Of a stretch of 64,000 nucleotides of DNA, positions 46,200 to 57,803 are shown in pieces. Under the pieces are notes generated by a model. It saw nothing but the letters and a program-made list of their open reading frames with translations. It did not search any database and was not told the DNA's origin. This DNA comes from Cervus elaphus (lineage: Eukaryota; Chordata; Mammalia; Artiodactyla; Cervidae), in NCBI RefSeq assembly GCF_910594005.1, contig NC_057843.1, forward strand, positions 29,857,001 to 29,921,000, written 5' to 3'. The position numbers and the translations under genes are program-made. The first letter of the stretch is position 1, and each line of letters begins with the position of its first letter.

Positions 46200-46202
46200 T
46201 TT

Positions 46203-46395
46203 TTCTGATGTCTCAGAGGGTAAAGAATCCACCTGCAATGCAGGAGACACAGGAGATGTGGGTTCAATCCCTGGGTCAGGAAGATCCCCTGGAGGAGGAA
46301 ATGGCAACCCATTCCAGTATTTTTATTGAAAAATCCCATCAACAGAGGAGCCTGGTGGGCTACAGTCCATGGGGTCACAAAGAGTCGAACTGAGC
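46203..46395 (+). repeat. Bov-tA SINE
   Basis: From 'ttctgatgtctcagagggta' to 'gtcacaaagagtcgaactga', followed by a short CA run (46400-46413). Carries 'ggttcaatccctgggtcagg'. Confidence 0.94.
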
Positions 46396-46429
46396 GCATA
46401 CACACACACACAAGCACATGTACATTAAC

Positions 46430-46900
46430 TGTACATCAAGTAAACTCGTAATAATGAAAAGTCAATTCAAATATCCCTCTGCAATAGAATGCATAAGTAA
46501 ATCATGATGTATTCATATGGAATATTATTCAGAAAATGCTAAATGGAATTACATTCCTTTATAACAATATGGAAGACTCTCAAATTTAATGTTGAATGAG
46601 AAAAAACTACTCACAAGATAGCACATATAGCATGATTCTATACAAGTGAAATTCTGAGACAGACAAAAGTCTCCGTTTAAGAAATCACAGGAGAGTGGTT
46701 ACCCCTGGGCAGAACACAGGTGGATAAGAACCAGGAAAGTGGCATGAGAATTTTCTGTGAAGCACGAATGGTCTCTTTATTGATCTGGATGCTAGTCATC
46801 CAAGGCTGTTCACTTTGTAAAAATCTATTGAGTTGTACATTTATGAAATTTTTCTACATGAATGCTCTTGTTTAATAAAGTTTTTAAAAAACATTTTATA
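46430..46900 (+). repeat. L1ME ORF2 end and 3'UTR
   Basis: 'tggaatattattcagaaaat', 'agcatgattctatacaagtg', 'ggttacccctgggcagaaca' and 'gagttgtacatttatgaaat' are the standard L1ME 3' strings in order. Confidence 0.8.
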
Positions 46901-47780
46901 GGTATATAATCAAGAAAGCAAATATAGCTTGTATGCAGACAATCAAAGGGTTAAAGTCGTTTGAATTGCATTTATAATTCAACTTTCTTAGGAACTTTTT
47001 GTCCATTCTGCCAGCCGGTATCTATTAATGTCAGTAGAATTTTCTGTTTTTAGCTTTAGATTTTTGAGGTAGGGGTTGATATATTTCTGTACCTGTACTG
47101 CTATCTTTTAAAGTATTTAATATCCTTTGCTTCTGAGCATTTGTTCTTGATCCTGGAAACTTCACAGAGAGAGAAACTTGGGGCTTGAGTTTCTTGAGCT
47201 AGAGAGAAATAAGACCATCCCAATGGCTGTGTGTTTCCTTAAGTTGATGCGGGTGCGTCTTGTCATGGATATGAGGAAGGAAACAGAACTTTGCTATTTT
47301 ATCTGTCTATGAATAGTGGATTTATACACATCAGAAACTTTGTGTTCTCAGCCTGAGACCTGCTTGGACATAAATTGTGCTCATTGGGAAATGGGAGATT
47401 AATTATCAAGAAATGGTAGGGTGTATAGGAGGCAAAAGAAATACCCTTTTATAGTTGGGACTGGTGTCAGATGACAGAAGTACAAATCACTGTACCAAGG
47501 GTTACAGGGAACTCTGGGCTAATTTTTGTTGGCTCTGCATCTCAGAAGATGATTCTTGAAGCTGGAGCAGAAAAAGTATGTTCAAATAGATGATAGGTTC
47601 ATAGTTTTGGCTGATTTTTGTCATTCCTTTAGACAAATGTATAGACCTTGTTGGGAGGAGGCCCTGATCAAGTTGAGTTTTAAGCCCTTTGGAGGAATTA
47701 GCAGGGTTTATAAATAAGAAAACGTGAGTGTGTATTGGGTTGGGGTGCCATGTGAAACTGAAGGGCAGTCCTGTGTAATG
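46901..47780. other. Unique sequence, no gene seen
   Basis: The 117-codon minus-strand ORF at 47502-47855 has no recognisable domain and enters the next MIR. Confidence 0.4.
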
Positions 47781-47784
47781 GTAA

Positions 47785-48020
47785 CTAGCATGAGCTTTTG
47801 TTTCCCTGCTCTGTTGCTTACTAGCTGAGTGTCTTAGAACAAGGTAATTTACCACTTAGAACTTTCTCTTCTCCATCTGTTAAAAAGATAAATAGTGATA
47901 CCTTTCTTAGAGAGTTCTAATATCTACCTTAGAGGGTTGTTTGATATTTACATAAGATGATTAAGTATGGTATTTAAAAACAGAACTAGAACAAGCCCAG
48001 TGCTTAGTGCATTTTAGCCA
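47785..48020 (+). repeat. MIR
   Basis: Near full length: 'gcttactagctgagtgtctt', 'tctcttctccatctgttaaa', 'taccttagagggttgtttga' and 'acaagcccagtgcttagtgc'. Confidence 0.8.
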
Positions 48021-49258
48021 TTTTTATTGCTAGCTTAGGGCAACTCCAGAGAGGCATCTAAGACATTATATCAGGGCAGTGAGAAAAATTTCAGACTCTA
48101 CTGATTAAGGAGATGAGACCTCTAAAGCAGTGTTCAGATTTGAATTGAATTGGTTCAGGGCAGCACTGAACTTAAATGTAGAACATTCCCAGTGTCTGCT
48201 AGGTCAGAAACAGTCTGAGTATAAAGATACACAATTTGTTTCCACAATTTTCATTGCCTTCTACATAGTTGAGATATGTATGTGTTAAGTTTTCCAAAGA
48301 GATTATTCTGGCTGAATTTTGGCTGATTTGATCATTTTTTCCTAATATTTAAATAACACAGATATACAAAGTTTCTATCCAAAATTTATTGAAGATGTTT
48401 CATTTCCTTCTATTTCAGCCCATAAAAAGCACTCCAAATTCTTATATGATTTATTTCCCTTTCTGAAAACTTCCAACATTTTGTATTTCCAAAGGGTGCA
48501 TTATCTCCAACTCATTCACTCACATTCTGGAAATAACATTTATACACTCATTTGCCCTCCTTCACCCTCATTTCCTTATCCTGTAAATTCTTGTCCCTAT
48601 ATTTATTTAGAAAATGAATGTTCTTCCCAGTTTTCTAACCTACAGGTCAGCAACTTGGGTACTGAAAGCTTGTGACCAGATCTGCCTTCATGGATTTGCA
48701 TAATCATCTTCAACATCTGAGAAATTATCTTTTCTTCAATATGAGAGCCAAGTAGAGTAACCTCATAAGGATTATTCTCCTCTCTGTCTTAGCATTGTGA
48801 AGCATCTTTGTCTTGACAACTCTCTGCAAGGTCAAGCAGTTCTTCTCTTTGCAGTCACTCTGATCAGAACATAGCTATTGGCTGTGAATCATCAATTCTA
48901 TCCTATAAATGAGCAGTCGTATAGGACTTGCATTAGATTTCCTTTCTATGTGGGCTCAAGAATTTATGTTCCTTGGCATAGAGAGAGGAAAAATTCTGAT
49001 TCATTGTTTCCCCAAAGATTAAGCCATTATTGAGAATCTTAGGATGGGCCAACTTGCTTCTACTATGTACAGAGGGAAGTTTACCCCACCAGGTTATTTA
49101 CCAGGAGATATAAAGTCCAAACCTTCAGAATCTTTCCCCTAGTAAATCATCACATATTTTGCATACACTTGTATAGTGAGCTACATTATTTCTACAAAGC
49201 TATCCAAAATTTCTAACTTCAGGGAGATGAAAAAATTAATGAGGCAATTGTGTTCAAT
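48021..49258. other. Unique sequence, no gene seen
   Basis: No assigned repeat or convincing exon. Confidence 0.45.
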
Positions 49259-49269
49259 TTTACCATTTG

Positions 49270-49477
49270 TGTGTATATTAGTCACTCAGTCATGTCCAAC
49301 TCTTTGTGACTCCATGGACTGTAGCCCTCCAGGCTCCTCTGCCATGGAATTCTCCAGGCAAGGATACTAGAGTGGGTTGCCATTCCTTTCTCCAGAGGAT
49401 CTTCCCAACCCAGGGATCAAACCCAGGTCTCTTGCATTGCAGGCAGATTCTTTACCATCTGAGCTACGAGGAAGCCC
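49270..49477 (-). repeat. Bov-tA SINE, antisense, exact 11-bp TSD
   Basis: From 'tgtgtatattagtcactcag' to 'gagctacgaggaagcc'. 'tttaccatttg' flanks it at 49259-49269 and 49478-49488. Confidence 0.97.
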
Positions 49478-49789
49478 TTTACCATTTGGTCAGAGCCAAA
49501 AAAGAAAAAGAAAAAAAAAAAAACATGGAGCAACCAGGAGACCTATGCAACACTGTACCAATTCTCCTGGGTTGGTTTTGTTACTCCTTCTACAGGTATC
49601 TATTATGGGCCTGGATTAAAAAGTCCTTCAAATGAACAATAGGAGCATTAGTTATGTCTGTCTCTATGTCTACATGTATGTTCTTTTTTTTAAATTTATG
49701 TAACAATTCTATTGTCCTCAGCTCTTAATTTCATTAGTCATAAATTAATTGTATTCATTTCTAATAGTTCTCTCCATAATAAATTCAGG

Positions 49790-49965
49790 TCCCAGGTTTA
49801 CTGCTTCTTAGATATGTGACATTGGCAAATAATTTAAATTATTGAGTTGTAGTTTCCTTACCTGTAAGTTGGGAATAATTCCTCATGATGTTCTTATGAT
49901 GGTTAAATGTACGAGGAAAAGTGTCTGACAAGGAGTAGGTGCTCAAAAATTGATCGTCTTCTTCC
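49790..49965 (+). repeat. MIR
   Basis: 'gagttgtagtttccttacct', 'gtaagttgggaataattcct' and 'aaggagtaggtgctcaaaaa' match the MIR central and 3' part. Confidence 0.75.
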
Positions 49966-50605
49966 TTTTCTACCTTTTATTGCACCTTATTCTGCCTTGT
50001 GGATTAAAAGCATCTACTTTTTATCTGAGCCATACCTCTATGATTTTAAAACATCTGGCTAAAGAATGAAAATGAATGCAACCATCCAGGTGTTTGGCTG
50101 GTATGATGACAGATATCAAACACTTAGAACCATCTGGATGATTGACGTATTTTTTCACTTTCATCAGATGTATGTGAATATAGTCTTGGTCAAAGGAAAA
50201 AGAATCCCAGGGGCTTTATTTAAAGTTTAATAACTTTTTCCCCAAGAATGCTATGATTTGGATATCATTTGTTTCCTTTGAGATATATCTTGTTCAACCC
50301 AATTTTGACCATAATGACAAAAGCATTATTTAATTTTATCGTCTGGAATCTTGGAATTAAAAAATGATTGGTGAATCTGTAGATTTCAAACTACCATGTT
50401 TCTACTCAAAACAATTAAGGATAAGAAAAGGTAAGTAATTTTTCCAGAATATAGAGTTAGTTAGCAGAGCAAGGAAAGATAAAGTCTTGGCATTAAGCTA
50501 TAGACTCCATTTCACCAATTTTCTGTCTTCTTTCATCCAAGTCATGGATAGTTTTACACATATGCACAAAGAACCATAAAAACCCAACTTATATATACGT
50601 ATCAG
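49966..50605. other. Unique sequence, no gene seen
   Basis: Nothing recognisable. Confidence 0.45.
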
Positions 50606-50606
50606 T

Positions 50607-50980
50607 GCATATTAGTCACTCAGTCATGTCCGACTCTTTGCGACCCCATGGACTGCAGCACGCCAGGCTTCCCTGTACATCACCAGCTCCCAGAGCTTGC
50701 CCAAACTCATGACCATTGAGTCAGTGATGCCATCCAACCATCTCATCCTCTGTCATCCCCTTCTCCTCCTGCCTTCAGTCTTTCCCAGCACAGGGTCTTT
50801 TCCAGTGAGTCAGTTCTTTGCATCAGGTGGCCAAAGTATTGGAGCTTCAGCTTCAACATCAGTCCTTCCAAGGAATATTCAGGGTTGATTTTCTTCAGGA
50901 TTGACTATTTTGATCTCCTTGCAGTCCAAGAGTCTTCTCCAACACCACAGGTTAAAAGCATCAATTCTTCGGCGCACACA
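50607..50980 (-). repeat. BovB 3' end, antisense
   Basis: 'ttagtcactcagtcatgtcc', 'catccaaccatctcatcctc', 'ggtggccaaagtattggagc', 'agcatcaattcttcggcgc'. About 370 bases; low divergence. Confidence 0.94.
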
Positions 50981-52155
50981 TAAATAGCACCATTTTTCTT
51001 CCTGAAAATCTACGTTGCTCTGACGTTGTCTTTTCCCAAATAATTTTTCAAACTTTTGCTAGTAAGCCAGAGAGACAAAGCCAGGCTCCTATGCATTTAG
51101 TCACACACCCATCCAGTAACCAAGATCCAACATCTGCCATTCAGGGCATTGCTTAAATAGATGTCATGTTGAAATCTGGTATCCTGATATCCTGAAAGCT
51201 GGTATCCTGAGCAGCTGATGCAATTTTCTTCAGTCACAGGGATGAAGCTTGGACAGCATTCTGGCTCTGAGAAATTCCCAAGTCACAAAGAAATGATTCC
51301 ATTTACCTAGCGGCTCTTCACTCCCAATACAACACGTTCTTGAGCAATTTCTCAAGGGAGAAAATAACGTGAGAGTTTTTAAGAGTGCTGAAAGCTTACC
51401 CTCTAATCATCCTGTGTGGATTCCATCAGCATTCCAAGTCATCCTAAACAATCCCAAGAAAATTTTGGGGACTCAGTGAGGTTTTTAAAACATTTTTTGC
51501 TGCCTAAAGACACTAACAATAAGCAGCTTTAGATAATAACATTGTTATTTGAAAATGAACACAACTTCTCAACTGTCATTCCTGTCACAAAACAACTATA
51601 CAGCTCAAAGAAGGCCTCCCTGATAAATACCCAAGAGGGTATTGCTTTCTCTCTCTCTCTTTTTAAAGGTGGGAAGTCAGAAGACTGGGATGTTTCGGGT
51701 TTGTTACTTTTAAATCTGTTCTTAATTCATGCCTAAAACAGAAGTGGGTGGCTGATCTGTGGGGGGGAAGGAAGAACATTCCTGATGAGTGGGTTTGTCA
51801 CTAATATGACCAGCTGCAAAGTAGTCTGGAATATAGCGGTCACCAACAGCCAAAAGTTACAGGGGGTGGTTGTGCTCTAGTTATTGGTAAGATCCTCAGC
51901 CACCAAGAGAGGAATAGAAGCCTTACTAGCAGCCTTAGCTTAGTTGAAATTACCCTAAACTTGCAGTGAAACTAATGGTGTGCTGAAGCAAGTCTGTAGC
52001 AGCTTACAGGAGCCAATTGTTAAATTTTGTGAACCCACTGATGTTACCTTAGTAGCTTAAAATTGACCATGATGGGAGTATTCACACCATGAAAACTGGC
52101 GTGTGCTACTAATAACACTTTTTTTTCCCTCAGAGAGCTGGTTGTTAAACCTTTA
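50981..52155. other. Unique sequence, no gene seen
   Basis: No repeat family assigned. A short local duplication around 'tggtatcctga' occurs at 51177-51210. Confidence 0.45.
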
Positions 52156-52159
52156 CATA

Positions 52160-52383
52160 CACGTCATGTGCTGTGCTGTGGTTAGTCACTCAGTCATGTC
52201 TGACTCTGTGCAACCCCATAGACTGTAGCCCACCAGGCTCCTCTGTTCTTGGGGATTCTCCAGGCAAGAACACTGAAGTGGGTTGTCATGCCCTCCTCCA
52301 GGGGATCTTCCCAACCCAGGGATTGAACCCAGGTGTCCCACACTGCAGGCGGATTCTTTAGTGACTGAGCCACCATAGAAGCC
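52160..52383 (-). repeat. Bov-tA SINE, antisense
   Basis: From 'gtcatgtgctgtgctgtggt' to 'gagccaccatagaagcc'. Flanks 'ttacatacacgtcat' and 'ttacacatcat' could be an imperfect target-site duplication. Confidence 0.95.
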
Positions 52384-52419
52384 AACTTACACATCATAGA
52401 GATAAACATCATAGAGACA

Positions 52420-52600
52420 AACAAACCCGACTTAAATTCCTGCCTCTGCCACCTAAGACAGGAATTTGAAGAAGCAAAGCCCTCTGACTTTGGTGTCCTT
52501 ATAGGTATATTAAAAATGGTATCACATTTCATATTATTACTGTGAGAATTAAATCAAGCATTGTGCCTAGCCAGAAATGTACCTCTTATCAGGTGTATTC
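52420..52600 (+). repeat. Weak MIR remnant
   Basis: 'cttaaattcctgcctctgcc' and 'actgtgagaattaaatcaag' resemble the two halves of MIR; the middle is replaced by unrelated sequence. Confidence 0.4.
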
Positions 52601-52763
52601 ATTAAATGTTAATAGAGTACATATTTTGTGCTAGAAACTATGATGACTGCTCGAGAAACAAGGATAAACAGATGGACTGGCAAAGAGCTTGAGTGGATGC
52701 AGAACACAGATTAAATACTAACTACTATACCTTTTGGGAAGTACTATAGTTTGAGATGGAGAT

Positions 52764-52960
52764 TTCCAGGTGGCACAGTGGTAAAGAATCTGCCTGCCAA
52801 TGAAGGAGACATGAGAGATACAGAATCAATCCCTAGATCTGGAAGATCCCCTAGAGAAAGAAATGGCAACCCACTTCAGTATTCTTGCCTGGAAAATCCC
52901 ATGGACAGAGGATCCTGGCTGGCTACAGTAAATGGGCTGCAAAGAGTCGGACACAATGGA
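52764..52960 (+). repeat. Bov-tA SINE with expanded tail
   Basis: From 'gatttccaggtggcacagtg' to 'gtcggacacaatggag', running directly into a GC/AC repeat. Confidence 0.95.
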
Positions 52961-52967
52961 GCGCGCG

Positions 52968-53010
<43 letters not shown>
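52961..53010 (+). repeat. (GC)8(AC)17 compound microsatellite
   Basis: Sixteen bases of alternating GC and 34 bases of AC, 50 bases of unbroken purine-pyrimidine alternation at the end of a SINE. Confidence 0.98.
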
Positions 53011-53017
<7 letters not shown>

Positions 53018-53485
53018 GGTGCAAAAAGCCAAATATGGGTTAAAGATGAAGGAGACATCATTGTTAGGATTTCTTTAAAAGAGATACTTGTGCTCTAGTA
53101 AGGGTGAGGAACATTTGTTCAGCCATTTCTAGACATACTGAATTACAGTTATTTTTATATTTCAAAATGTAGAGGATTAGGATTCCTGAGAATATATGGA
53201 AAGCAGGGCAACACTATAGAAATAATGAAATATCTGTTTGTGGATTATAATTACAGGAGCATGGTTCTCTACCTCAAAGTCCAATCTTCACTGATGGTCA
53301 TTCTGTCATTACAGCTGATTCCTTTGGTTGTAGAAGTTGTGGTCCAATGAAATTGTCCTTTCTAAAAGGCAATTATTGAATTGCCTTGCTACATTAACAT
53401 TGAAAATGTTATTGAAAATTTTTAACTATTGGGAAAGGAGACAGAAGCTAATGGTTCTTCAGGGTTAGTTATGAGTGAGGCATTT
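53011..53485. other. Unique sequence, no gene seen
   Basis: Nothing recognisable. Confidence 0.45.
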
Positions 53486-53489
53486 TGCA

Positions 53490-53800
53490 TTGCTATCTTA
53501 TTTTATCTAACAAAACTGCCATGAAAAAGGTGTCTTTCTCTCCATTCTGTTGAAGAATGAATTTATGCTCAGAGAGCCTGAATTATGAGCTTGAGCTGGA
53601 ACTTAGATCCAAACATGGAGCTGCTGAGTTATGAACATTAACTTGATCTTAAGATTTAGTCATTAGAACAATCTTATGAGGCCCTATCACCAATCTAATT
53701 TTATAAATGTGAAAATTGGAGAGTAGTTTATTATTTTGCCAAATAGTAAGTGACAGACTTAGTCTCAATCCATGTTCTTTCTGATCAAGATCATATTTCA
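53490..53800 (+). repeat. MIR remnants (two adjacent pieces)
   Basis: 53490-53620 ('gctatcttattttatctaac', 'ctcagagagcctgaattatg') and 53670-53795 ('ctaattttataaatgtgaaa', 'caaatagtaagtgacagact') each match the MIR 3' part. Confidence 0.6.
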
Positions 53801-54080
53801 TGTTTTAGTTGCCACTTTATCCGGGATCAGTTAACAACCTAATGAGCACAGGAATGGTCCAGCTATAGTATGGATTCCTCAATGGAGAGTGATTAGGGTG
53901 AGGAACCAGGAGAGAGAAAGAGGATATGCAGCAATGAAAGACACCAAAGAAAGCTTAGTTCTGTCCCAGCATTTGCTGAAGGGTGATGATCATAGTGAAG
54001 CACTTATTTCAATATGAATCACCTCAATGATAGATAAGCATAGAGACTGACTTTGAGTATGCATTGGTGTTGGAAAATAA
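53801..54080. other. Unique sequence
   Basis: Nothing recognisable. Confidence 0.4.
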
Positions 54081-54084
54081 AGAA

Positions 54085-54660
54085 AAGAGTTGTACCATAA
54101 ACTCTTAAGAGAAAGAGTTGGACCATAAAGAAAGGTTAGTGCCAAAAAATTGATGCTTTTGAACTGAGGTATTGGAGAAGATTCTTGAGAGTCCCTTGGA
54201 CTGCAAGGAGATCCAACCAGTCCATCCTAAAGGAAATCGGTCCTGAATATTCTTTTTTTTTTCCAATTATCATCTTACTTGTTTTTCAGCAGTATTTGTT
54301 TTTTTTTTTCTCATTTATTTTTATTAGTTGGAGGCTAATTACTTTACAATATTGTAGTGGTTTTTCATTGACATGAATCAGCCATGAATATTCTTTTGGA
54401 GGAACTGATGCTGAAGCTGAAGCTCCAATAATTTGACCACCTGATATGAAGAACTGACTTTTTAGTAAAGACCCTGATGCTGAGAGAGATTGAAGGCAGG
54501 AGGAGAAGGGGACGACAGAGGATGAGATGGTTGGATGGCATCACTGACTCAATGGACATGAATTTGAGTAAGCTCTGGGAGTTGGTGATGGACAGGGAGG
54601 CCTGGCTTGCTGCACTCCATGGGGTCACAAAGAATTGGACATGACTGACTGAACTGAACT
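54085..54660 (+). repeat. BovB 3' end, interrupted by a small L1 insertion
   Basis: BovB strings 'gagttggaccataaagaaag', 'aattgatgcttttgaactga', 'gagagtcccttggactgcaa' lead up to 54256, and 'ggaggaactgatgctgaagc', 'gtttggatggcatcactgac'-like strings continue from 54398 to the terminal 'gactgactgaactgaactg'. Confidence 0.93.
54253..54384 (-). mobile_element. Severely 5'-truncated L1 with apparent 3' transduction
   Basis: On the minus strand, 75 bases of L1 3'UTR (54384-54310) end in a poly(A) (54309-54299), followed by 36 bases not found in L1 (54298-54263) and a second poly(A) (54262-54253). The 13-mer 'tgaatattctttt' flanks the whole unit exactly at 54244-54256 and 54385-54397. This is the layout of an L1 mRNA that read past its own signal and carried flanking DNA with it. 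Confidence 0.85.
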
Positions 54661-54920
54661 GTGATCCACATGTTTTAATGTATTATGATAAATATTCAGT
54701 TCATGATAAGTATTATTTTTGTGCAGTTTCTGTGAAAAGCCTTGTAGCATTATCTAAAAACTTATAAGCTACCTTAAATCATTTGAGGGATAAGATTAAA
54801 CATTTTTTTAAATATAAAGACGAGAGAAAGATGCACTGTAAAATATGGCAAATTTTCAATAATTGCACTACCTGTGAGGCAGTATAGTGTTATTTGAAAG
54901 GGGTCTTTGATTAGTTGTAA

Positions 54921-55375
54921 GGGCTTCCATGATAGCTTAGTTAATAAAGAATCCGCCTGCAATGCAGGAGACCATGGTTAAATTGCTGGGTCAGGAAGAT
55001 CTGCTGGAGAAGGGAGAGGATACCCGCTCCAGTATTGTTGGGCTTCCCTCTTGGCTCGGCTGGTAAAGAATCCACCTGCAATGTGGGCAGACCTGGGCTT
55101 GATCCCTGGATTGGGAAGATCCCCTGGAGAAGGGAAAAACTACCCACTCCTATAATCTGGCCTGGAGAACTGCATAGACTGTATAGTCCATGGGGTTACA
55201 TAGAGTCATACAGGACTGAGGGGCTTTCACTTTCACTTTCTTTCAAATGGATTTTGAAGGAGGGCATAGCAACCGACTCCAGTATTCTTGCCTGGAGAAT
55301 CCCAGGGACAGAGGAGCCTAGTGGGCTACAGTCCATAGGGTCGCAAAGAGTTCGACATGGCTGAAGCGACTTAGC
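54921..55375 (+). repeat. Chain of three Bov-tA units
   Basis: Unit 1 (54921-55038) is a head-half that stops at 'gctccagtattgttg'; unit 2 (55039-55240) is a complete SINE starting 'gggcttccctcttggctcgg' and ending in 'ctttcactttcactttcttt'; unit 3 (55255-55375) is a right-half ending 'gcgacttagcatgca'. All lie in the same orientation. Confidence 0.9.
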
Positions 55376-55429
55376 ATGCATAAATGCATACTGAAACCTC
55401 TACACTTGTAGGAAAAAAAGTTGAATTAA

Positions 55430-56764
55430 AGAAGAATTCAAATTAAAAAAGCATTAAAGTTGATATGCTAAGAAAGGAAACAGAACCACATGAGATACTC
55501 AAAACTACAAATGGCAGGAAAAGTATAGAAGACAAAAGTAGGAATAAAAAACAAAGGCAACAAATAGAAAATAGTAACAAATATGGTAGATATTAATCCT
55601 CAATAAACACTTTAAGCATCAGTGCCTAAATACACTAATTAGAAGACAGAGATTGCCAGAATGGATCAACAACAAAGATTCAATTTTATGTTGTGTATAG
55701 GAAACTCATTTTATATATAAAGACACAGATAGATTAGCCATAAAGGGATAAAGAGGGGTATACCATCAGAGATGACAGAATACAGAGAGAGTATATCATT
55801 AGAGATATGTTAAACAAAAGAAAACAACAGCCACTATATTAATTTCAGACAGCAGATTTCAGTGCAAGTTATTTGTTAGGGATAAAGAGGGACCTTACAT
55901 AAAGATAAAGGGTCCACACTCCAAGAAAAAGTGACAACCTTTACTGTGAATATGCCTAATAATGAAAACTGCAAAGAAAAATAGATGAATCCAGTTGTAT
56001 TTAGAAACATTAGCATGCGTCTCTCAGAAACAGATCCAGCAGGCAGAAAATCAGTAAAGACTGAGTTGAACTTAACAGGACCATCAGTCAGCTGGATATA
56101 AAGGACATCTATAGATGATTTCATCCAAAAATAGCAAATTATGCTTTCTCTCAAACTTCATGGAACATTCACCAAGATAGTCTACATTCTGAGCCATAAG
56201 GCATATCTTACAAAGCTTAAAAATAGGAATAATGCAATGTCTGCTTTCAGACCAAAATGAAATTAAACTAGAAATAACAGAAAGTTAGCTAGAAAATCCC
56301 CTAATATTTGGAGATAAAGCTACACACATCAGAATAGCACATAGGTCAAAGAAAAAGTCTCTGGAGAAATTAAATAATATTTGGAACAAAATAAAAGAGA
56401 ACACAGCGTATCAAAATTTGTAGAATGCCATGAAAACAGTGATTAGAGGGAATTTTATAGCATTCAATACATATATTAGAAAAGAAGAAAGTTGTGAAGT
56501 CAGTAACTAAGGTTTCCACTTAAGGTTACTAGAAAAAGAAAGTGAATTAAATGCAAAGTAAGCAGAAGAAAATAATAAAAATTAAGATGAAAATCAATAA
56601 AATTGAAACAGGAAATCAGTAGAGAAAATCAGTTAAATCAATGCTGTTTCCTTGAAACGATGGATAAACTGTATAATTCTTTAGCCAGACCAAAAAGAAG
56701 ACAAGATAAACAATACTAATACCAGAAATGAAATAGGGAACATCACTAGAGATCCCTTGGATGT
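55430..56764 (+). repeat. Old L1M ORF2, first part
   Basis: Plus-strand L1M sequence with 'agaagacagagattgccaga', 'ataggaaactcattttatat', 'aatgaaattaaactagaaat' and 'atagggaacatcactagaga'. Stops and frameshifts are frequent. It resumes at 59317 after the young L1 insertion. Confidence 0.85.
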
Positions 56765-56779
56765 TAAAAGATAAAGGAA

Positions 56780-57800
56780 GTACCATACTGTCTTGATGAC
56801 TGTGGCTTTGTAGTAGAGTCTGAAGTCAGGCAGGTTGATTCCTCCAGTTCCATTCTTCTTTCTCAAGATTCCTTTGGCTATTCGAGGTTTTTTGTATTTC
56901 CATACAAATTGTGAAATTCTTTGGTCTAGTTCTGTGAAAAATACCGTTGGTAGCTTGATAGGGATTGCATTGAATCTATAGATTGCTTTGGGTAGTATAG
57001 CCATTTTGACAATATTGATTCTTCCAATCCATGACCACGGTATGTTTCTCCATCTGTTTGTGTCCTCTTTGATTTCTTTCATCAGTGTTTTATAGTTTTC
57101 TATGTATAGGTCTTTTGTTTCTTTAGGTAGATATACTCCTAAGTATTTTATTCTTTTGTTGCAATGGTGAATGGTATTGTTTCCTTAATTTCTCTTTCTG
57201 TTTTTTCATTGTTAGTGTATAGGAATGCAAGGGATTTCTGTGTGTTAATTTTATATCCTGCAACTTTACTATATTCGTTGATTAGCTCTAGTAATTTTCT
57301 GGTAGAGTCTTTAGGGTTTTCTATGTAGAGGATCATGTCATATGCAAACAGTGAGAGTTTCACTTCTTCTTTTCCTATCTGGATTCCTTTTACTTCTTTT
57401 TCTGCTCTGATTGCTGTGGCCAAAACTTCCAACACTATGTTGAATAGTAGTGGTGAGAGTGTTCACCCTTGTCTTGTTCCTGATTTCAGGGGAAATGCTT
57501 TCAATTTCTCACCGTTGAGGGTAATACTTGCTGTGGGTTTGTCACATATAGCTTTTATTATGTTGAGGTATGTTCCTTCTATTCCTGCTTTCTGGAGAGT
57601 TTTAATCATAAATGGTGTTGAATTTTGTCAAAGGCTTTCTCTGCATCTATTGAGATAATCATATGGTTTTTATCTTTCAATTTGTTAATGTGGTGTATTA
57701 CATTGATTGATTTGCAGATATTAAAGACTCCTTGCATTCCTGGGATAAAGCCCACTTGGTCATGGTGTATGATTTTTTTAATCTGTTGTTGGATTCTGTT
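56780..57800 (-). pseudogene. L1 ORF2 RT segment, inverted
   Basis: The minus strand covers ORF2 from 'NRIQQQIKKIIHHDQVGFIP' through motif A ('ISIDAEKAFDKIQ'), the catalytic box and the thumb ('KEDTNRWRNIPWSW', 'INLPDFRLYYKATVIKTVW'). At the catalytic box it reads 'FAYDM' where L1 has FADDM: the codon on plus bases 57340-57342 changed one of the two metal-binding aspartates to tyrosine. Frameshifts lie near 57605, 57440-57480 and 57100-57150. It supplies the segment that is deleted from the L1 at 38-44 kb. Confidence 0.92.
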
Positions 57801-57803
57801 CAA

